NCBI GenBank assembly: GCA_005217565.1
Contig: SJCO01000005.1
Span: 372,001 to 436,000, forward strand
Length of the DNA stretch: 64,000 nt
DNA from: Puteibacter caeruleilacunae
GTDB taxonomy: Bacteria; Bacteroidota; Bacteroidia; Bacteroidales; Prolixibacteraceae
Direction: 5' to 3'
The notes under the pieces are model-generated. The model was not told where the DNA came from and ran no database searches. It saw nothing but the letters and a program-made list of their open reading frames with translations. Position numbers and translations under genes: made by a program. Below are positions 1-8,453 of this stretch, in pieces (the first letter of the stretch is position 1; every line of letters begins with the position of its first letter).

Positions 1-751
1 CGATGTGCCTCATCTTCTTTATCACATTGGCGTAGAACAGATTATTATTCCCACAAATCTGCACATAGCCATGTCCTCCGGCTCCCTTATTCCAGGCCCG
101 TTCAATATAGCAATCCCTTACGGTAATATGCTTGGCACTGAAAATATTGATTGCAGAATAGCCTGTGTTGATGATGTTCACCTTATCCAGCCAGCAATCG
201 TAAGCACCATAGTTAAAGTAAATACCTGAAAACTTAGCCTCAGGTTTAGCGTCAACCAAATCGAAATCGTTAGGAACACCAAAATCACCTTTAATTGTAA
301 GCTGATGCAAGCCCGCATTGTAGGTGTTTTTGCCGTCGTGCTTCACAAAGCTAACGCTTGCATCGGCACCCATTAGCAGTACCACAGAATCGCGATGTTC
401 TGCATAAATCTGGATGTTCGATCTAAGATGGATAGCGTAATTAACATGGTAGGTACCATTCTTAATTTTGATCTGTCCTCCCTGATGTTCATTCCAGACA
501 TTTGTGATGACCTCCTCGAGAGTTAAGTCATCCGTCGGAGTATAAACATACTTGGTTTTCTCTTCCGATATTGGAAGAATACCAACTCTGGACCCCGCCT
601 TCATCCAGGTTTCTACCTGACTTTTATAGGTTGGGTCCACTTTAGATAGGTCGAATTCGACCCCCGGATCGCCAGGACGAATGTTTGATTCTTGCGCGAT
701 TCCTTGTGTAATAAAAATAAAGAACGTAAGAATTAGGTTAATCTTTTTCAT
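1..751 (-). CDS. Secreted right-handed beta-helix protein (pectate-lyase-like fold), C-terminus outside window
   Basis: An open frame runs leftward from an ATG at 749-751 to the window edge without a stop. The product starts MKKINLILTFFIFITQGIAQ, a signal peptide with probable cleavage after GIAQ. After about 80 residues come short beta-strand repeats rich in Asn, Gly and aromatic residues (for example GTYHVNYAIHLRSNIQIYAE, then HITVRDCYIERAW and GYVQICGNNNLFYANVI), the pattern of parallel beta-helix proteins such as polysaccharide lyases and surface glycan-binding proteins. About 250 residues are visible. No catalytic residues can be assigned because the right-hand part of the fold is cut off. 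The fold class is fairly sure; the substrate and enzymatic activity are unknown. Confidence 0.75.
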   Translation of the reverse strand, partial: MKKINLILTFFIFITQGIAQESNIRPGDPGVEFDLSKVDPTYKSQVETWMKAGSRVGILPISEEKTKYVYTPTDDLTLEEVITNVWNEHQGGQIKIKNGTYHVNYAIHLRSNIQIYAEHRDSVVLLMGADASVSFVKHDGKNTYNAGLHQLTIKGDFGVPNDFDLVDAKPEAKFSGIYFNYGAYDCWLDKVNIINTGYSAINIFSAKHITVRDCYIERAWNKGAGGHGYVQICGNNNLFYANVIKKMRHI

Positions 752-998
752 ACTTGTTTGGTTAATACGTGTGCGTTCACAGATGGAGGCACGAAGATAA
801 AAAAATTAACCAAAGTACTAGGATTAGAAGCAGCAATATATTGATTATAGTGGCGTAGAGATAAAAAATGAATTTGGGAGTTAACCATCTGAAAATAAAA
901 CTGTTTTTTAATATTGAAATCTTATTTATATCTTTACCTCGATGTAAGATTGTAGTAGTTGGTTCACATACTAAGTGTGTGATAAATTAATATAGATT

Positions 999-1382
999 AT
1001 GAGTTGTACTTGTCAGGATTATAGATCTGCGGATCTACAGATTTTAATGCACCACATTTACGAATATAAAAAAGGTATCAGAAACCTGGTGCTACATACC
1101 ATGTGTCACAGGGATAAGGATAAAGCAGAACATCTGCTATCGCAGAGAGGACTGGACTATTCTATCAGAACTGTCAATGAGGGCAAAATCAACATCTTTT
1201 TTGGTAATCCCGATTGTATTAGAGTGGTTCGTTCTTTTGGAGATAAATCACTTTCAGATTATACTCCTGAAGAGGATTTTATTTTGGGAGTAATGTTGGG
1301 ATATGATCGAAATCAGCAATGCCTGAGATATCTGGATAAAAAAGAAGGAGAAAAGAAGAATGAACTCTTGTCGCGAGCATAA
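999..1382 (+). CDS. DUF2023 family protein
   Basis: A 127-residue soluble protein. The central stretch HHIYEYKKGIRNLVLHTM and the later INIFFGNPDCIRVVRSFG match my memory of the small DUF2023 family of Bacteroidota and related anaerobes, whose function is unknown. In other genomes members often sit next to a flavodoxin gene. Here the nearest redox gene is the convergent small ferredoxin downstream. The N-terminus has a Cys pair (MSCTCQDY) and the C-terminal 20 residues are Lys/Glu-rich. No membrane segment or signal peptide is visible. The family call is from motif recognition only. Confidence 0.6.
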   Translation: MSCTCQDYRSADLQILMHHIYEYKKGIRNLVLHTMCHRDKDKAEHLLSQRGLDYSIRTVNEGKINIFFGNPDCIRVVRSFGDKSLSDYTPEEDFILGVMLGYDRNQQCLRYLDKKEGEKKNELLSRA

Positions 1383-1463
1383 GCTGCTCCTGAATGAAGT
1401 TTATACCCATAATGAAGATTCAATTTAAATAGGATAATAAGTCCCTAAACAATATTTAGGTGC

Positions 1464-1495
1464 AAAAAAGCCGACCTAATATTTAGATCGGCTTT
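1464..1495 (-). terminator. Rho-independent terminator of the ferredoxin gene
   Basis: The arms AAAGCCGA (1467-1474) and TCGGCTTT (1488-1495) form an 8-bp stem. Read on the - strand the stem is followed by a run of six T. It lies about 20 nt beyond the ferredoxin stop codon. Confidence 0.75.
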
Positions 1496-1513
1496 GGTGT
1501 CTTTAAAAGTTCT

Positions 1514-1681
1514 TTAACTCTCTGAGATTGCATTAACTGGACATACGTCAACGCATTCTCCACAGTCAGTGCATGTTGCAGCATCGATTGTGAAAATTTT
1601 TCCTTCATGTATTGCATCTACGGGACATTTTGGAGCGCAATCCCCGCAAGCTGTACATTCATTTGAAATTAAGTAAGCCAT
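1514..1681 (-). CDS. Small 2[4Fe-4S] ferredoxin
   Basis: A 55-residue bacterial-type ferredoxin starting MAYLISNECTACG. It has two complete cluster motifs, CTACGDCAPKCP and CTDCGECVDVCP, each Cys-x2-Cys-x2-Cys-x3-Cys-Pro, spaced as in clostridial ferredoxins. It should carry low-potential electrons for cytoplasmic oxidoreductases. The frame opens seven codons earlier, but family members begin with MAY, so the ATG at 1681 is chosen. The gene is monocistronic, with a clear terminator behind it. Confidence 0.9.
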   Translation of the reverse strand: MAYLISNECTACGDCAPKCPVDAIHEGKIFTIDAATCTDCGECVDVCPVNAISES

Positions 1682-1932
1682 AGTTTTTAATTTTGGTAAC
1701 ACAATTATAGGTTACGGGGTATTATCGTACTTGTTACTGCTGATAATTAGTTTATAATCAGATTAATTAAGACTTAAGTGATGGTTGCTGTTATTGTGGG
1801 CTAGTATAAGACCATTTTTATTATTCTGATTTCTACTCTAAAAGGTAAATAATGACTACTTGTTGTGACCTCTAGCACAGCTCTGGACGCTGTCAGGTGA
1901 TTCAAGGGAATGCAGAGGAATCTATCCCAAAG

Positions 1933-2289
1933 CTACCTTATAACCCTTACATTTCGGATATTTCTCAGCAAGAAAGCAGCAATCATAGCGGCATTTAATG
2001 AGACTATGCTGATTTCTAACATTTCTCCCAAATCAAGAAATAAGCACATCGAAACAGAGCCACCAACAGCAATAGATGATAAAACAAACATATCAATCTT
2101 GAACTTTCTTCTGTCGATTATCTGATTTCTATCACGTATAAAATACCCTATAGTCGATCCTAATGCTGGTCCTGTTGTTCCAAGCGCAAATGATTGAAAC
2201 CAATTATTTTTAGTAATCGTAAAGGTGATGATTGCAGCCAGAATAATAACAAATAATAAACCAAAACCTATTAAATCTGCCTTCTTCAT
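1933..2289 (-). CDS. Small membrane protein, paralog of the preceding gene
   Basis: A 118-residue hydrophobic protein beginning MKKADLIGFGLLFVIILAA. Four membrane segments can be drawn, two before and two after a basic loop containing RDRNQIIDRRKFKID. It aligns along its whole length with the product of 2294-2656 (shared ITFTIT near the N-terminus, a GP-x-xG-x-x-IGY segment, the D(R/K)RKF loop and an FLDLG segment), so the two arose by duplication. The gap between them is only 4 nt, which suggests translational coupling. An ATG six codons earlier would overlap the upstream stop and is less likely. Function unknown. Confidence 0.7.
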   Translation of the reverse strand: MKKADLIGFGLLFVIILAAIITFTITKNNWFQSFALGTTGPALGSTIGYFIRDRNQIIDRRKFKIDMFVLSSIAVGGSVSMCLFLDLGEMLEISIVSLNAAMIAAFLLRNIRNVRVIR

Positions 2290-2293
2290 AACG

Positions 2294-2656
2294 TTACTCT
2301 TTAACAATTTGAATATTTTGGGAATTCCTGAGTGCCAATACCGCCATTAATGTCGCATTAAAAAAGATAATGCTTTCGCTCAGTAAATCTCCTAGATCAA
2401 GAAATGCCCACATAAACAAAGAGCCGATTACCGCAATACATAATAACACAATCAAATCAGTATTGAACTTTCTCTTGTCGATTATCAGATCTTTATTGCG
2501 GAGTAAATAACCTATAATCAGGCCAATTCCAGGTCCTGATGCTCCAAAAGCAAAACGCTGATACTTTTCATGACCTGTAATTGTAAAGGTGATAAATGCG
2601 GCGATACCTAAGAGTACAAAACAGGCATAGCCTATCATCAAATGTTTATTCTTCAT
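2294..2656 (-). CDS. Small four-helix membrane protein
   Basis: A 120-residue protein with about four transmembrane helices. The central loop RNKDLIIDKRKFNTD is basic, so it probably faces the cytoplasm. It is the middle gene of a three-gene operon. Its ATG overlaps the stop of the upstream gene by 4 nt, and its paralog follows after 4 nt. I do not recognise a family. Duplicated small membrane proteins of this kind in Bacteroidota are usually annotated as hypothetical. Confidence 0.7.
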   Translation of the reverse strand: MKNKHLMIGYACFVLLGIAAFITFTITGHEKYQRFAFGASGPGIGLIIGYLLRNKDLIIDKRKFNTDLIVLLCIAVIGSLFMWAFLDLGDLLSESIIFFNATLMAVLALRNSQNIQIVKE

Positions 2657-3039
2657 AATGCTATTTTATCCAATATTGGGGTTATAAAAATAACCGTAAA
2701 TATAATAATTATTGCAAGCAACATCCTAGCAGTTAAGTGAGCATTTGAGCGATTGCTGAATTTATACTCAAGAAATTCAATCCTTCTTTCATTATAAAGA
2801 AAATGAGTAATAATACTACACGGTACAATTGGAAGAAGATAGACTAACTTCATGTTGCCATTTCTTGAAAAGTTTTCCATATATTCTGCAGTACAGATCT
2901 GGGTCATCAAAGCTTTTATTACTGAGCTTAACACTAAAGCTTGCAGTAATATAATGATAACCTTTGCTGCATATGTGGAATCTGGAAATTTAGTCCGATA
3001 AATCCGAATAAAGATGACATCAAAAATCATAGTTTGCAT
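2653..3039 (-). CDS. Membrane protein, first gene of a three-gene operon
   Basis: A 128-residue protein with three likely membrane helices (near residues 24-46, 65-82 and 104-123) separated by charged loops, including NERRIEFLEYKFSNRS. There is no signal peptide and no recognised domain. The 3' end overlaps the next start by 4 nt (ATGA arrangement). It does not align with the two paralogs that follow. Function unknown. Confidence 0.6.
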   Translation of the reverse strand: MQTMIFDVIFIRIYRTKFPDSTYAAKVIIILLQALVLSSVIKALMTQICTAEYMENFSRNGNMKLVYLLPIVPCSIITHFLYNERRIEFLEYKFSNRSNAHLTARMLLAIIIIFTVIFITPILDKIAL

Positions 3040-3246
3040 TCTTTATTGTTGTTGTATTGCTTTTAATGTTTTCGATTGCTTAAATCAAAGCGATCACTAA
3101 TTGCACTAACAAAAATATCAATTTGTAAATTAATTATGTGAGAAAAGTTGAGATTTTACCACAATTAGAATCCTTAATTCGCTCTCCCCAAATCCTCCTC
3201 ACCTGTAAACAGAAATTTTCTCTATGTAACTGTAACATAATTACAC

Positions 3247-3436
3247 TATATTTGACTCATTATTGAAACAGTAGCAAGCCCTGGCAAGAAATATGAACTT
3301 TTAGTTTGCAGCGGATTACTTCAACACTGAAGAAGAAATAGGAAATAATCCAATAAAAGTTTTGTGCAACACCAAAGCACATACTTCAGTTTTAACTCAT
3401 TGTATAATGGGCTAAGACTAAGGTATGTGCTTTTTT
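3247..3436 (+). ncRNA. Candidate small RNA ending in a long hairpin
   Basis: A TATATTTG box at 3247-3254 fits the Bacteroidota -7 consensus TAnnTTTG and would start transcription near 3260. No open frame of note follows until the strong hairpin terminator at 3374-3436, so a transcript of about 175 nt is possible. The size and rod-like 3' half would suit a regulatory RNA, but I cannot match it to a known family. It may instead be the leader of the lipoprotein gene at 3470. The remainder of the gap (3040-3246) shows nothing I can name. Confidence 0.3.
3374..3436 (+). terminator. Long hairpin with U-tail
   Basis: A 28-nt arm (3374-3401) and its partner (3406-3433) enclose a 4-nt loop. The outer 11 bp (AAAGCACATAC with GTATGTGCTTT) are perfect; the inner part has several G-U pairs and two mismatches. 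A T-run follows to 3436. It can act as an intrinsic terminator or an attenuator 34 nt before the next gene. Confidence 0.65.
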
Positions 3437-3469
3437 ATTTTCAATAAATTGAACTAAAATTAGTGTAGT

Positions 3470-4663
3470 ATGAGAAAGGTGAAATTAATTATTGGGGGAG
3501 TATTATTACTGGCTATAGTTGCATGTAGCGACGATTCTACTAGTGCGGTTGAAAATCAGCCACTAGGGGAGTTCGATACCGAATTGGGAATTGAAGCTGT
3601 GCCATCATCGTTGGGTAAAGCGTATCGCAAAAACTTCAATCGATATACCAAAGTCACAACCCCCAACGGAGGAGTGATACACATTGTAGCGCAAAGCAAT
3701 ATTACCAATGAGCAGATAGTTCGCTGTAGAAGCATTTTGCAGCACTATCTGACCAATTATCCAGGATCAACGTATGGTAATGATAAAAGTGGCGTAGCTA
3801 ATAAAATGGCCGCTAATAAGGCCATTCTAACGCTCTTAAATGGAAGCGACGATGGAAAAAATCCTGTCGAGGTAAACGGTCAGCCGTTGTATGAAAACGA
3901 GATTCAGGTTGAGGGGCATTCATGGTATGTTAATCAGGATTATACTCATCGTGATGCTGCATTTGAAGAGATACTTCACATGGTGCACGATTATGGGATA
4001 GGAGTTGACGGACCTAATAGTTCGCCAGGAGCACTTCCAGCATTTCAGCAAGAGATTAGAGCAGCGCAACAAAATGCCTTGTCGAATAATATCTGGGGAA
4101 TAGGTGCTGATAATGCTGGTTGGATTAAAGAGCTTACCAAAGAGAACAGTCTGTCGCAGGAGTATCTGGCTGCATTGATTGATTCATACTATGGATTATG
4201 GGGCGCCTGGACATCGCAGGTTAGCAGAGGTATGTGGGGACTATATGAGCCTAAAATACGCGATGAGATTGCCAGTGAGGATCAGCAGGGAGCAGCGCTC
4301 ATGAATAACAAATTCTTTCATCCTTACCTGACTTACAATGCACGCATCGATGCAAGTTTTACGGGAACATTTTCATTGGCATATGATGCTTCTGTGTCGT
4401 ATACAAACCACTCGCAATACCTAAAGGATATCACGTTGTTAGGCGCAAACGATACCAATGTAAAAGTGAATGAATTGGATAATGATATTACTGGAAATGA
4501 TGGGGCTAACATGGTTGTTTTTAGTGGGAAAAAGAGCGAGTATACCATTACAAATAATGATGGCGTTGTTGAGGTGAAGGATAATGTAGCCGATCGTGAT
4601 GGAAAGAATACCTTGCGCAAAGTAGAGCAACTTAAATTTTCCGATGAAGAGGTTGTTTTGTAA
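3470..4663 (+). CDS. Secreted lipoprotein with zincin-like motif and RTX-like C-terminal segment
   Basis: A 397-residue protein. The start MRKVKLIIGG is followed by a hydrophobic stretch and the lipobox IVAC, then SDDS, so it is a lipoprotein. Around residues 165-180 is DAAFEEILHMVHDYGIG, which resembles a zinc-protease helix but reads E-E-I-L-H-x3-H rather than H-E-x2-H; activity is therefore uncertain. The last 55 residues (VVFSGKKSEYTITNNDGVVE then DRDGKNTLRKVEQLKFSD) look like the tail of hemolysin-type calcium-binding or peroxidase-associated domains. I do not recognise the full family. The gene stands alone behind a hairpin. Confidence 0.6.
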   Translation: MRKVKLIIGGVLLLAIVACSDDSTSAVENQPLGEFDTELGIEAVPSSLGKAYRKNFNRYTKVTTPNGGVIHIVAQSNITNEQIVRCRSILQHYLTNYPGSTYGNDKSGVANKMAANKAILTLLNGSDDGKNPVEVNGQPLYENEIQVEGHSWYVNQDYTHRDAAFEEILHMVHDYGIGVDGPNSSPGALPAFQQEIRAAQQNALSNNIWGIGADNAGWIKELTKENSLSQEYLAALIDSYYGLWGAWTSQVSRGMWGLYEPKIRDEIASEDQQGAALMNNKFFHPYLTYNARIDASFTGTFSLAYDASVSYTNHSQYLKDITLLGANDTNVKVNELDNDITGNDGANMVVFSGKKSEYTITNNDGVVEVKDNVADRDGKNTLRKVEQLKFSDEEVVL

Positions 4664-4993
4664 GATCTTTGTCCTCTAGGCGGGCAGATTTCTTTTGTCC
4701 TGCAGAACGGGATTCTTTTGTCCTGCCGGACGGGCTCTCATTTTTGGCTTGCCCCAAAAACGAGACAAAAAAGTCAAGGCTGCCTGAAAAAAGTAATCGA
4801 TTTATTGCAGTTGGTAAGTTCGGCTGGGTGATCTTAGAATTGCATTCTAAGCTTCCCAGTCTCTCTAACCACCCGCTGCTAAATCCATTGCTTTTTTCAG
4901 GAGGCCAATTCCGTTGCCATGACCTGATGCTTTAAATCATAGGTAACCTGTCAAGCCTTAGCGAGTCGTCGCATGGCACGACAGTTTGAGCAT
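4664..4993 (+). other. Non-coding repeat-like spacer
   Basis: No convincing gene. The first part has related copies of TTTTGTCCTGC followed by an ACGGG segment, and further on the phrase TTGGCTTGCCCCAAAAACG, a kind of interspersed sequence I associate with Bacteroidota genomes. An 88-codon open frame here has no RBS, domain or plausible composition and is not called. Near the right end, TTAGCGAGTCGT resembles the extragenic palindromes seen later in the window. Confidence 0.4.
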
Positions 4994-5932
4994 CTATTTA
5001 CTCATCATCTCTTTGATATCCTTTAGTAACTCAATCGAAGCTTCAATTTCTTCCTTTCTAATAGCCACACTCTCAATATTGAATCCAATAGGAATACCCT
5101 TCGCTCTGCTATATTCAATGATCTCAGCAGCAATGGCTTTGCACACATGAATTGAATCTGATAGAATGTCTTTAGCATTCTTCAAATCGTTGTTCAGCCA
5201 TTTCGGAATATCAATCCCCAACCACTTCATGAATTCAAGTGTCTTTAGTGAACCACAGGGAGTTAAGGTAAATATGATAGGCACCAAATCCACATTTTTC
5301 TCTTGCGACAAATAATAGTAGTCCGACAAGAAATCTTTGGTGTTATTGATACTGTAAACACATTGCGATATAAAGAAACTACAACCTGAGTCGATTTTCT
5401 CTAAAAGGCGAATATGCTCGTTTCCTTTTTTAATATGTCGTTCAGGAATAGTAACACCACCTATCAACATCGAAGAGTCGGCATCATGGTTTATTTTATA
5501 TGCATCACTTAACGAAAGATTCGAAACCTGACTTTTAGATGGCGAGCCTACAAATACAGAACAATTAGCATCATCTGATTTTTCTATCCAGCCCTTGAAT
5601 TCCGATGGCGAATATTTCCCAACACTCTTATAGATGATCTTTGGAACCTCTAGCTCACTCAAATAGTTTTCGCTATAATAATCAGGAGCTAATGTTGGCA
5701 TAAATGGGAAAGGTCTCTCTCTGTCGGTTCTCGACGATTCATCCTGAATATCATAGAGTACCAATCCATCAATATCAACACTATTAATTCGCGCAATTTG
5801 CTTTTCAGCAATCACCTTAATTTTCTCGTTATCTGTATTTTTCTTTGGTGGAGTTAATCCGTAAAATAGGAATCCTGATTCTTTCTTAGCCAATCTATCT
5901 TTTAACATCTCTTCAATCTCGTTTTGTTCCAA
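4994..5932 (-). CDS. Methylenetetrahydrofolate reductase-like protein
   Basis: A 312-residue soluble protein of the usual MTHFR length. The segment around residues 158-192 carries LIGGVTIPERHIKKGNEHIR followed by SGCSFFISQCVYS, which matches the TIM-barrel signature of FAD-dependent methylenetetrahydrofolate reductases. The N-terminal half has LYDIQDESSRTDRERPFPF, a conserved patch in the same family. It would reduce 5,10-methylene-THF to 5-methyl-THF, or act on a related folate. It is more divergent than typical MetF, and no methionine-synthesis gene is adjacent, so no gene symbol is given. It is transcribed alone; both flanks are non-coding. Confidence 0.75.
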   Translation of the reverse strand: MEQNEIEEMLKDRLAKKESGFLFYGLTPPKKNTDNEKIKVIAEKQIARINSVDIDGLVLYDIQDESSRTDRERPFPFMPTLAPDYYSENYLSELEVPKIIYKSVGKYSPSEFKGWIEKSDDANCSVFVGSPSKSQVSNLSLSDAYKINHDADSSMLIGGVTIPERHIKKGNEHIRLLEKIDSGCSFFISQCVYSINNTKDFLSDYYYLSQEKNVDLVPIIFTLTPCGSLKTLEFMKWLGIDIPKWLNNDLKNAKDILSDSIHVCKAIAAEIIEYSRAKGIPIGFNIESVAIRKEEIEASIELLKDIKEMMSK

Positions 5933-6360
5933 TAGCTAGTCTCACTTTAATACGCTACAACATAACAGGTTATGTGTATGGTGTGATTCAAGCCGAAAAC
6001 CATCAAATAGTTATATTAGTTTATTTAATCCTTGAGGCCTCAAATATAGCGCTTCACCACGCATTATGTATACTTTTTAGGGGTATCGAAAGCAAAGTTC
6101 AGATTTAATTAAGCCCAAAACCTTTCCCCCGTCCAACCATTGATCCTTCCAACCTTTCAACCCTTTCCCCTTTCCTTCCGTTCCCAATAAACGATTCCTC
6201 AAATCTTTAACATGCTGATTTAAAGGTTAGTCTACTCCCATTCTACTTGTATTCTTATAAGATCCGTAAAATCGAGGTACTTTAGGTGAAGAATAATTAC
6301 TATATTTATAATAACCAACAAGACAAAAAAGCCTGACGTTGGCGATAAAACTCTGAAGCG
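5933..6360. other. Intergenic region with pyrimidine-rich tract
   Basis: No gene visible. Positions 6120-6192 form a C/T-rich tract built from variants of CCTTTCAACC and CCTTTCCCC. Similar heptamer-like tracts occur at 45,140-45,385 and 47,400-47,435. The rest is AT-rich and probably holds the divergent promoters of the flanking genes. Confidence 0.5.
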
Positions 6361-7473
6361 ATGGACAACCTTTTTTTTGAGAAATTTGATAAACCCTTCA
6401 TACTTGTTATAGGGGTAGGTGAGGGAGGCTGCAATGCCCTGCAGCACGTATACAAACAGAATAAGAGCAAAGCTTTAGACTTTTGTGCAATAGATACCGA
6501 TGTTCATGCATTAAACAGTATAGATATTCCATCCGAAAGAAAGCTTCTAATAGGAGAAGAACGACTGAATGGTTTTGGTGCAGCTTCTAAGCCGGTGCAA
6601 GGTGAATTAGCCGCAATGGAAAATGTGTCAAAGATTAATGAGTTCCTTGAAGGTGACTATACCATTGCATTTGTCTTAACAGGAATGGGGGGAGGAACTG
6701 GCACAGGAGCAAGTCCTGTTATTGCCCGATTATGCTGGGAATTAGACATTTTTACGATTGGTGTACTATCTACTCCTTTCACAACCGAAGGCAGTAAACG
6801 GAAAAATGTGGCAATGGAAGGTGTAAATAAGATAAAGGCTTACACCGATTCAGTATTCCTCTTTTCAAACGACTATATTTTTAATAAATATCCTGAAATC
6901 AAAATATCAGAGTCATTTAGTTATTCCGACGCTATTTTCAAGCAGCCAATTGATTTTATAACCAGGATTATGACCCAGTTTGGTTATATTGATATTGACT
7001 TTTCCGATGTCAAAAGTGTTTTAGCCGATTCTTGTTTTTCAACAGTCGATTATGGCGAAGCAGAAGGAGAAAACAGGATAGATTCAGCGCTAGAACAGAT
7101 TCTTCAATCTCCATTTATATCGAATGTAAATTTAAGTGAGGTAAAGAATATTCTAATTAATCTAGAGGCAGGAGAAGTAGAGGTAGAAATAGCTGAAATT
7201 AATGAGGTGTTGGATTTTATGAAAAAGAGTATGGGCGAAGACATTGATATTATTTGGGGAGTTGGTTATGATGAAAGCCTCGGAAGTAAACTAAGATTAA
7301 CCGTTATGTTGTCGAGCCTCAAGGAAGTACTGGTTGAAGAAGTTGCTAATCCTGAGGGCCCAGAAAAGAAAATCGTTCTACAGCGACAAGAATATCACGG
7401 TAAAACAACATCATTCGTAATCATACAATTCGGAAACGATAAGAATTGGGGTGTAGAGATATTATCGGATTAA
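6361..7473 (+). CDS. Divergent FtsZ-like GTPase (tubulin superfamily)
   Basis: A 370-residue tubulin-fold GTPase. It has the nucleotide-binding GVGEGGCNA (residues 18-26), FCAIDTDVHALNS (41-53), the tubulin signature GGGTGTG (110-116), the STPFTTEGSKRK segment, and the synergy (T7) loop DIDFSDVKSV (211-220), which keeps the catalytic acidic residues. It lacks the conserved C-terminal peptide by which cell-division FtsZ binds FtsA/ZipA, and the C-terminal 90 residues are unlike FtsZ. There are no division genes nearby. I infer an accessory filament protein, possibly like the FtsZ-like families proposed to remodel membranes. It is followed after 20 nt by a secreted protein, probably in the same operon. 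Confidence 0.85.
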   Translation: MDNLFFEKFDKPFILVIGVGEGGCNALQHVYKQNKSKALDFCAIDTDVHALNSIDIPSERKLLIGEERLNGFGAASKPVQGELAAMENVSKINEFLEGDYTIAFVLTGMGGGTGTGASPVIARLCWELDIFTIGVLSTPFTTEGSKRKNVAMEGVNKIKAYTDSVFLFSNDYIFNKYPEIKISESFSYSDAIFKQPIDFITRIMTQFGYIDIDFSDVKSVLADSCFSTVDYGEAEGENRIDSALEQILQSPFISNVNLSEVKNILINLEAGEVEVEIAEINEVLDFMKKSMGEDIDIIWGVGYDESLGSKLRLTVMLSSLKEVLVEEVANPEGPEKKIVLQRQEYHGKTTSFVIIQFGNDKNWGVEILSD

Positions 7474-7493
7474 AGATTCCTAAATAATAGAAG

Positions 7494-8123
7494 ATGGCAA
7501 GAATTGTTTTATTGATAGCAATAGCCTTATTAAACATTGACGTAACTGCTCAAGTCGCAGGTCTAGGAGAAAAAGATTTGACATTTAGTTTTTCCACAAA
7601 TGAAAGTCGTGTTGAGCTTGTTTTAAACAAGAATAGCGTTTTTGATTATTATATCAAGGCTCCCTTTGTGAGGAAGGCAACCTCAGGAAAGTGGAAGGTT
7701 ATTGATAATGCTTTAATCTTAAATAGCTTTAATTCAGAGAATGAAGTAAAGCAAAAGGTTGTGGAGAATTATAATCCAGAAGTATCAAAACGGAAATGCA
7801 GTTTTGATGTAACAAATATGAAAGGGAAGCATTTAACCTTTGACATTAGAGTTCTATACGCAAAAGAAGCTGATGAGCAGGTACATAATGGACTGTCATC
7901 GCCTGTTATTTTTGAAGTGAAACAAGGAGTCAACGGATTTATAATTGAGAGTGTGTTTTCTCATGTAGAATATTATATCACAGATAAAAAAGCAAATGAT
8001 TTTACTGTTCAGCTAAATGATAAATTCATCTTTCAGAATGAGAAATGGTTGTTTTATCAGGGCAAAATAAGACCTCGCAACTTCAATGGGAAACCAACGA
8101 AATACTATCTGACTGTTGAATAA
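7494..8123 (+). CDS. Secreted protein of unknown function, cotranscribed with the FtsZ-like gene
   Basis: A 209-residue protein beginning MARIVLLIAIALLNIDVTAQ, a signal peptide with probable cleavage at VTAQ. The mature part is predicted beta-rich, with no Cys pairs beyond a single KRKCSF and no membrane anchor. I recognise no domain. It starts 20 nt after the FtsZ-like stop with no terminator between, so the two are probably one transcript. That would link a cytoplasmic filament with a periplasmic or exported factor, but nothing in the sequence proves a shared role. Confidence 0.6.
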   Translation: MARIVLLIAIALLNIDVTAQVAGLGEKDLTFSFSTNESRVELVLNKNSVFDYYIKAPFVRKATSGKWKVIDNALILNSFNSENEVKQKVVENYNPEVSKRKCSFDVTNMKGKHLTFDIRVLYAKEADEQVHNGLSSPVIFEVKQGVNGFIIESVFSHVEYYITDKKANDFTVQLNDKFIFQNEKWLFYQGKIRPRNFNGKPTKYYLTVE

Positions 8124-8125
8124 AT

Positions 8126-8233
8126 AATACCCCTATCGTAGGCGTTGAATACCCATTTGAAAGAATCCATGAAGCAATGGCTTTTAGTGAGAGTGGAAGG
8201 GCAAAGGGAAAAATAATCATCAACTGGAGCTAA
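8126..8233 (+). pseudogene. C-terminal remnant of a zinc-type alcohol dehydrogenase / quinone oxidoreductase
   Basis: In the frame directly after the preceding stop, about 35 codons read YPFERIHEAMAFSESGRAKG followed by KIIINWS and a stop. This matches the C-terminal signature of medium-chain dehydrogenases and NADPH:quinone reductases. There is no start codon or upstream body, so it is a decayed fragment. The remainder of the gap to 8,393 shows nothing. Confidence 0.6.
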
Positions 8234-8393
8234 AAAAACGCATTGGCATTAAAGGTTTGCTTCTTAATTAGATCCATATTTTCTTAAGAAGAACTGATTC
8301 TTTATTGAAATTCATAAGAGACCTCTTTCTATTGCGTTAATTATTAGTGTTTTCCAATACTTTGCAGTCATATGGACTTTTATAAAATCAGAC

Positions 8394-8428
8394 AAGATAA
8401 CTTCTTCGAATTTTGGAGAAGTTATCTT
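8394..8428 (-). terminator. Perfect 12-bp hairpin downstream of the hydrolase gene
   Basis: The arms AAGATAACTTCT (8394-8405) and AGAAGTTATCTT (8417-8428) pair perfectly. It lies 26 nt beyond the stop of the - strand hydrolase gene. The T-tract is weak on either strand, so efficiency is uncertain. Confidence 0.5.
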
Positions 8429-8453
8429 GCATTAATTTATATTGAAGCCCTAA

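Noticed and set aside
4669-4935. An 88-codon frame after the lipoprotein gene
   Set aside because: It consists of interspersed-repeat sequence with no RBS or family.
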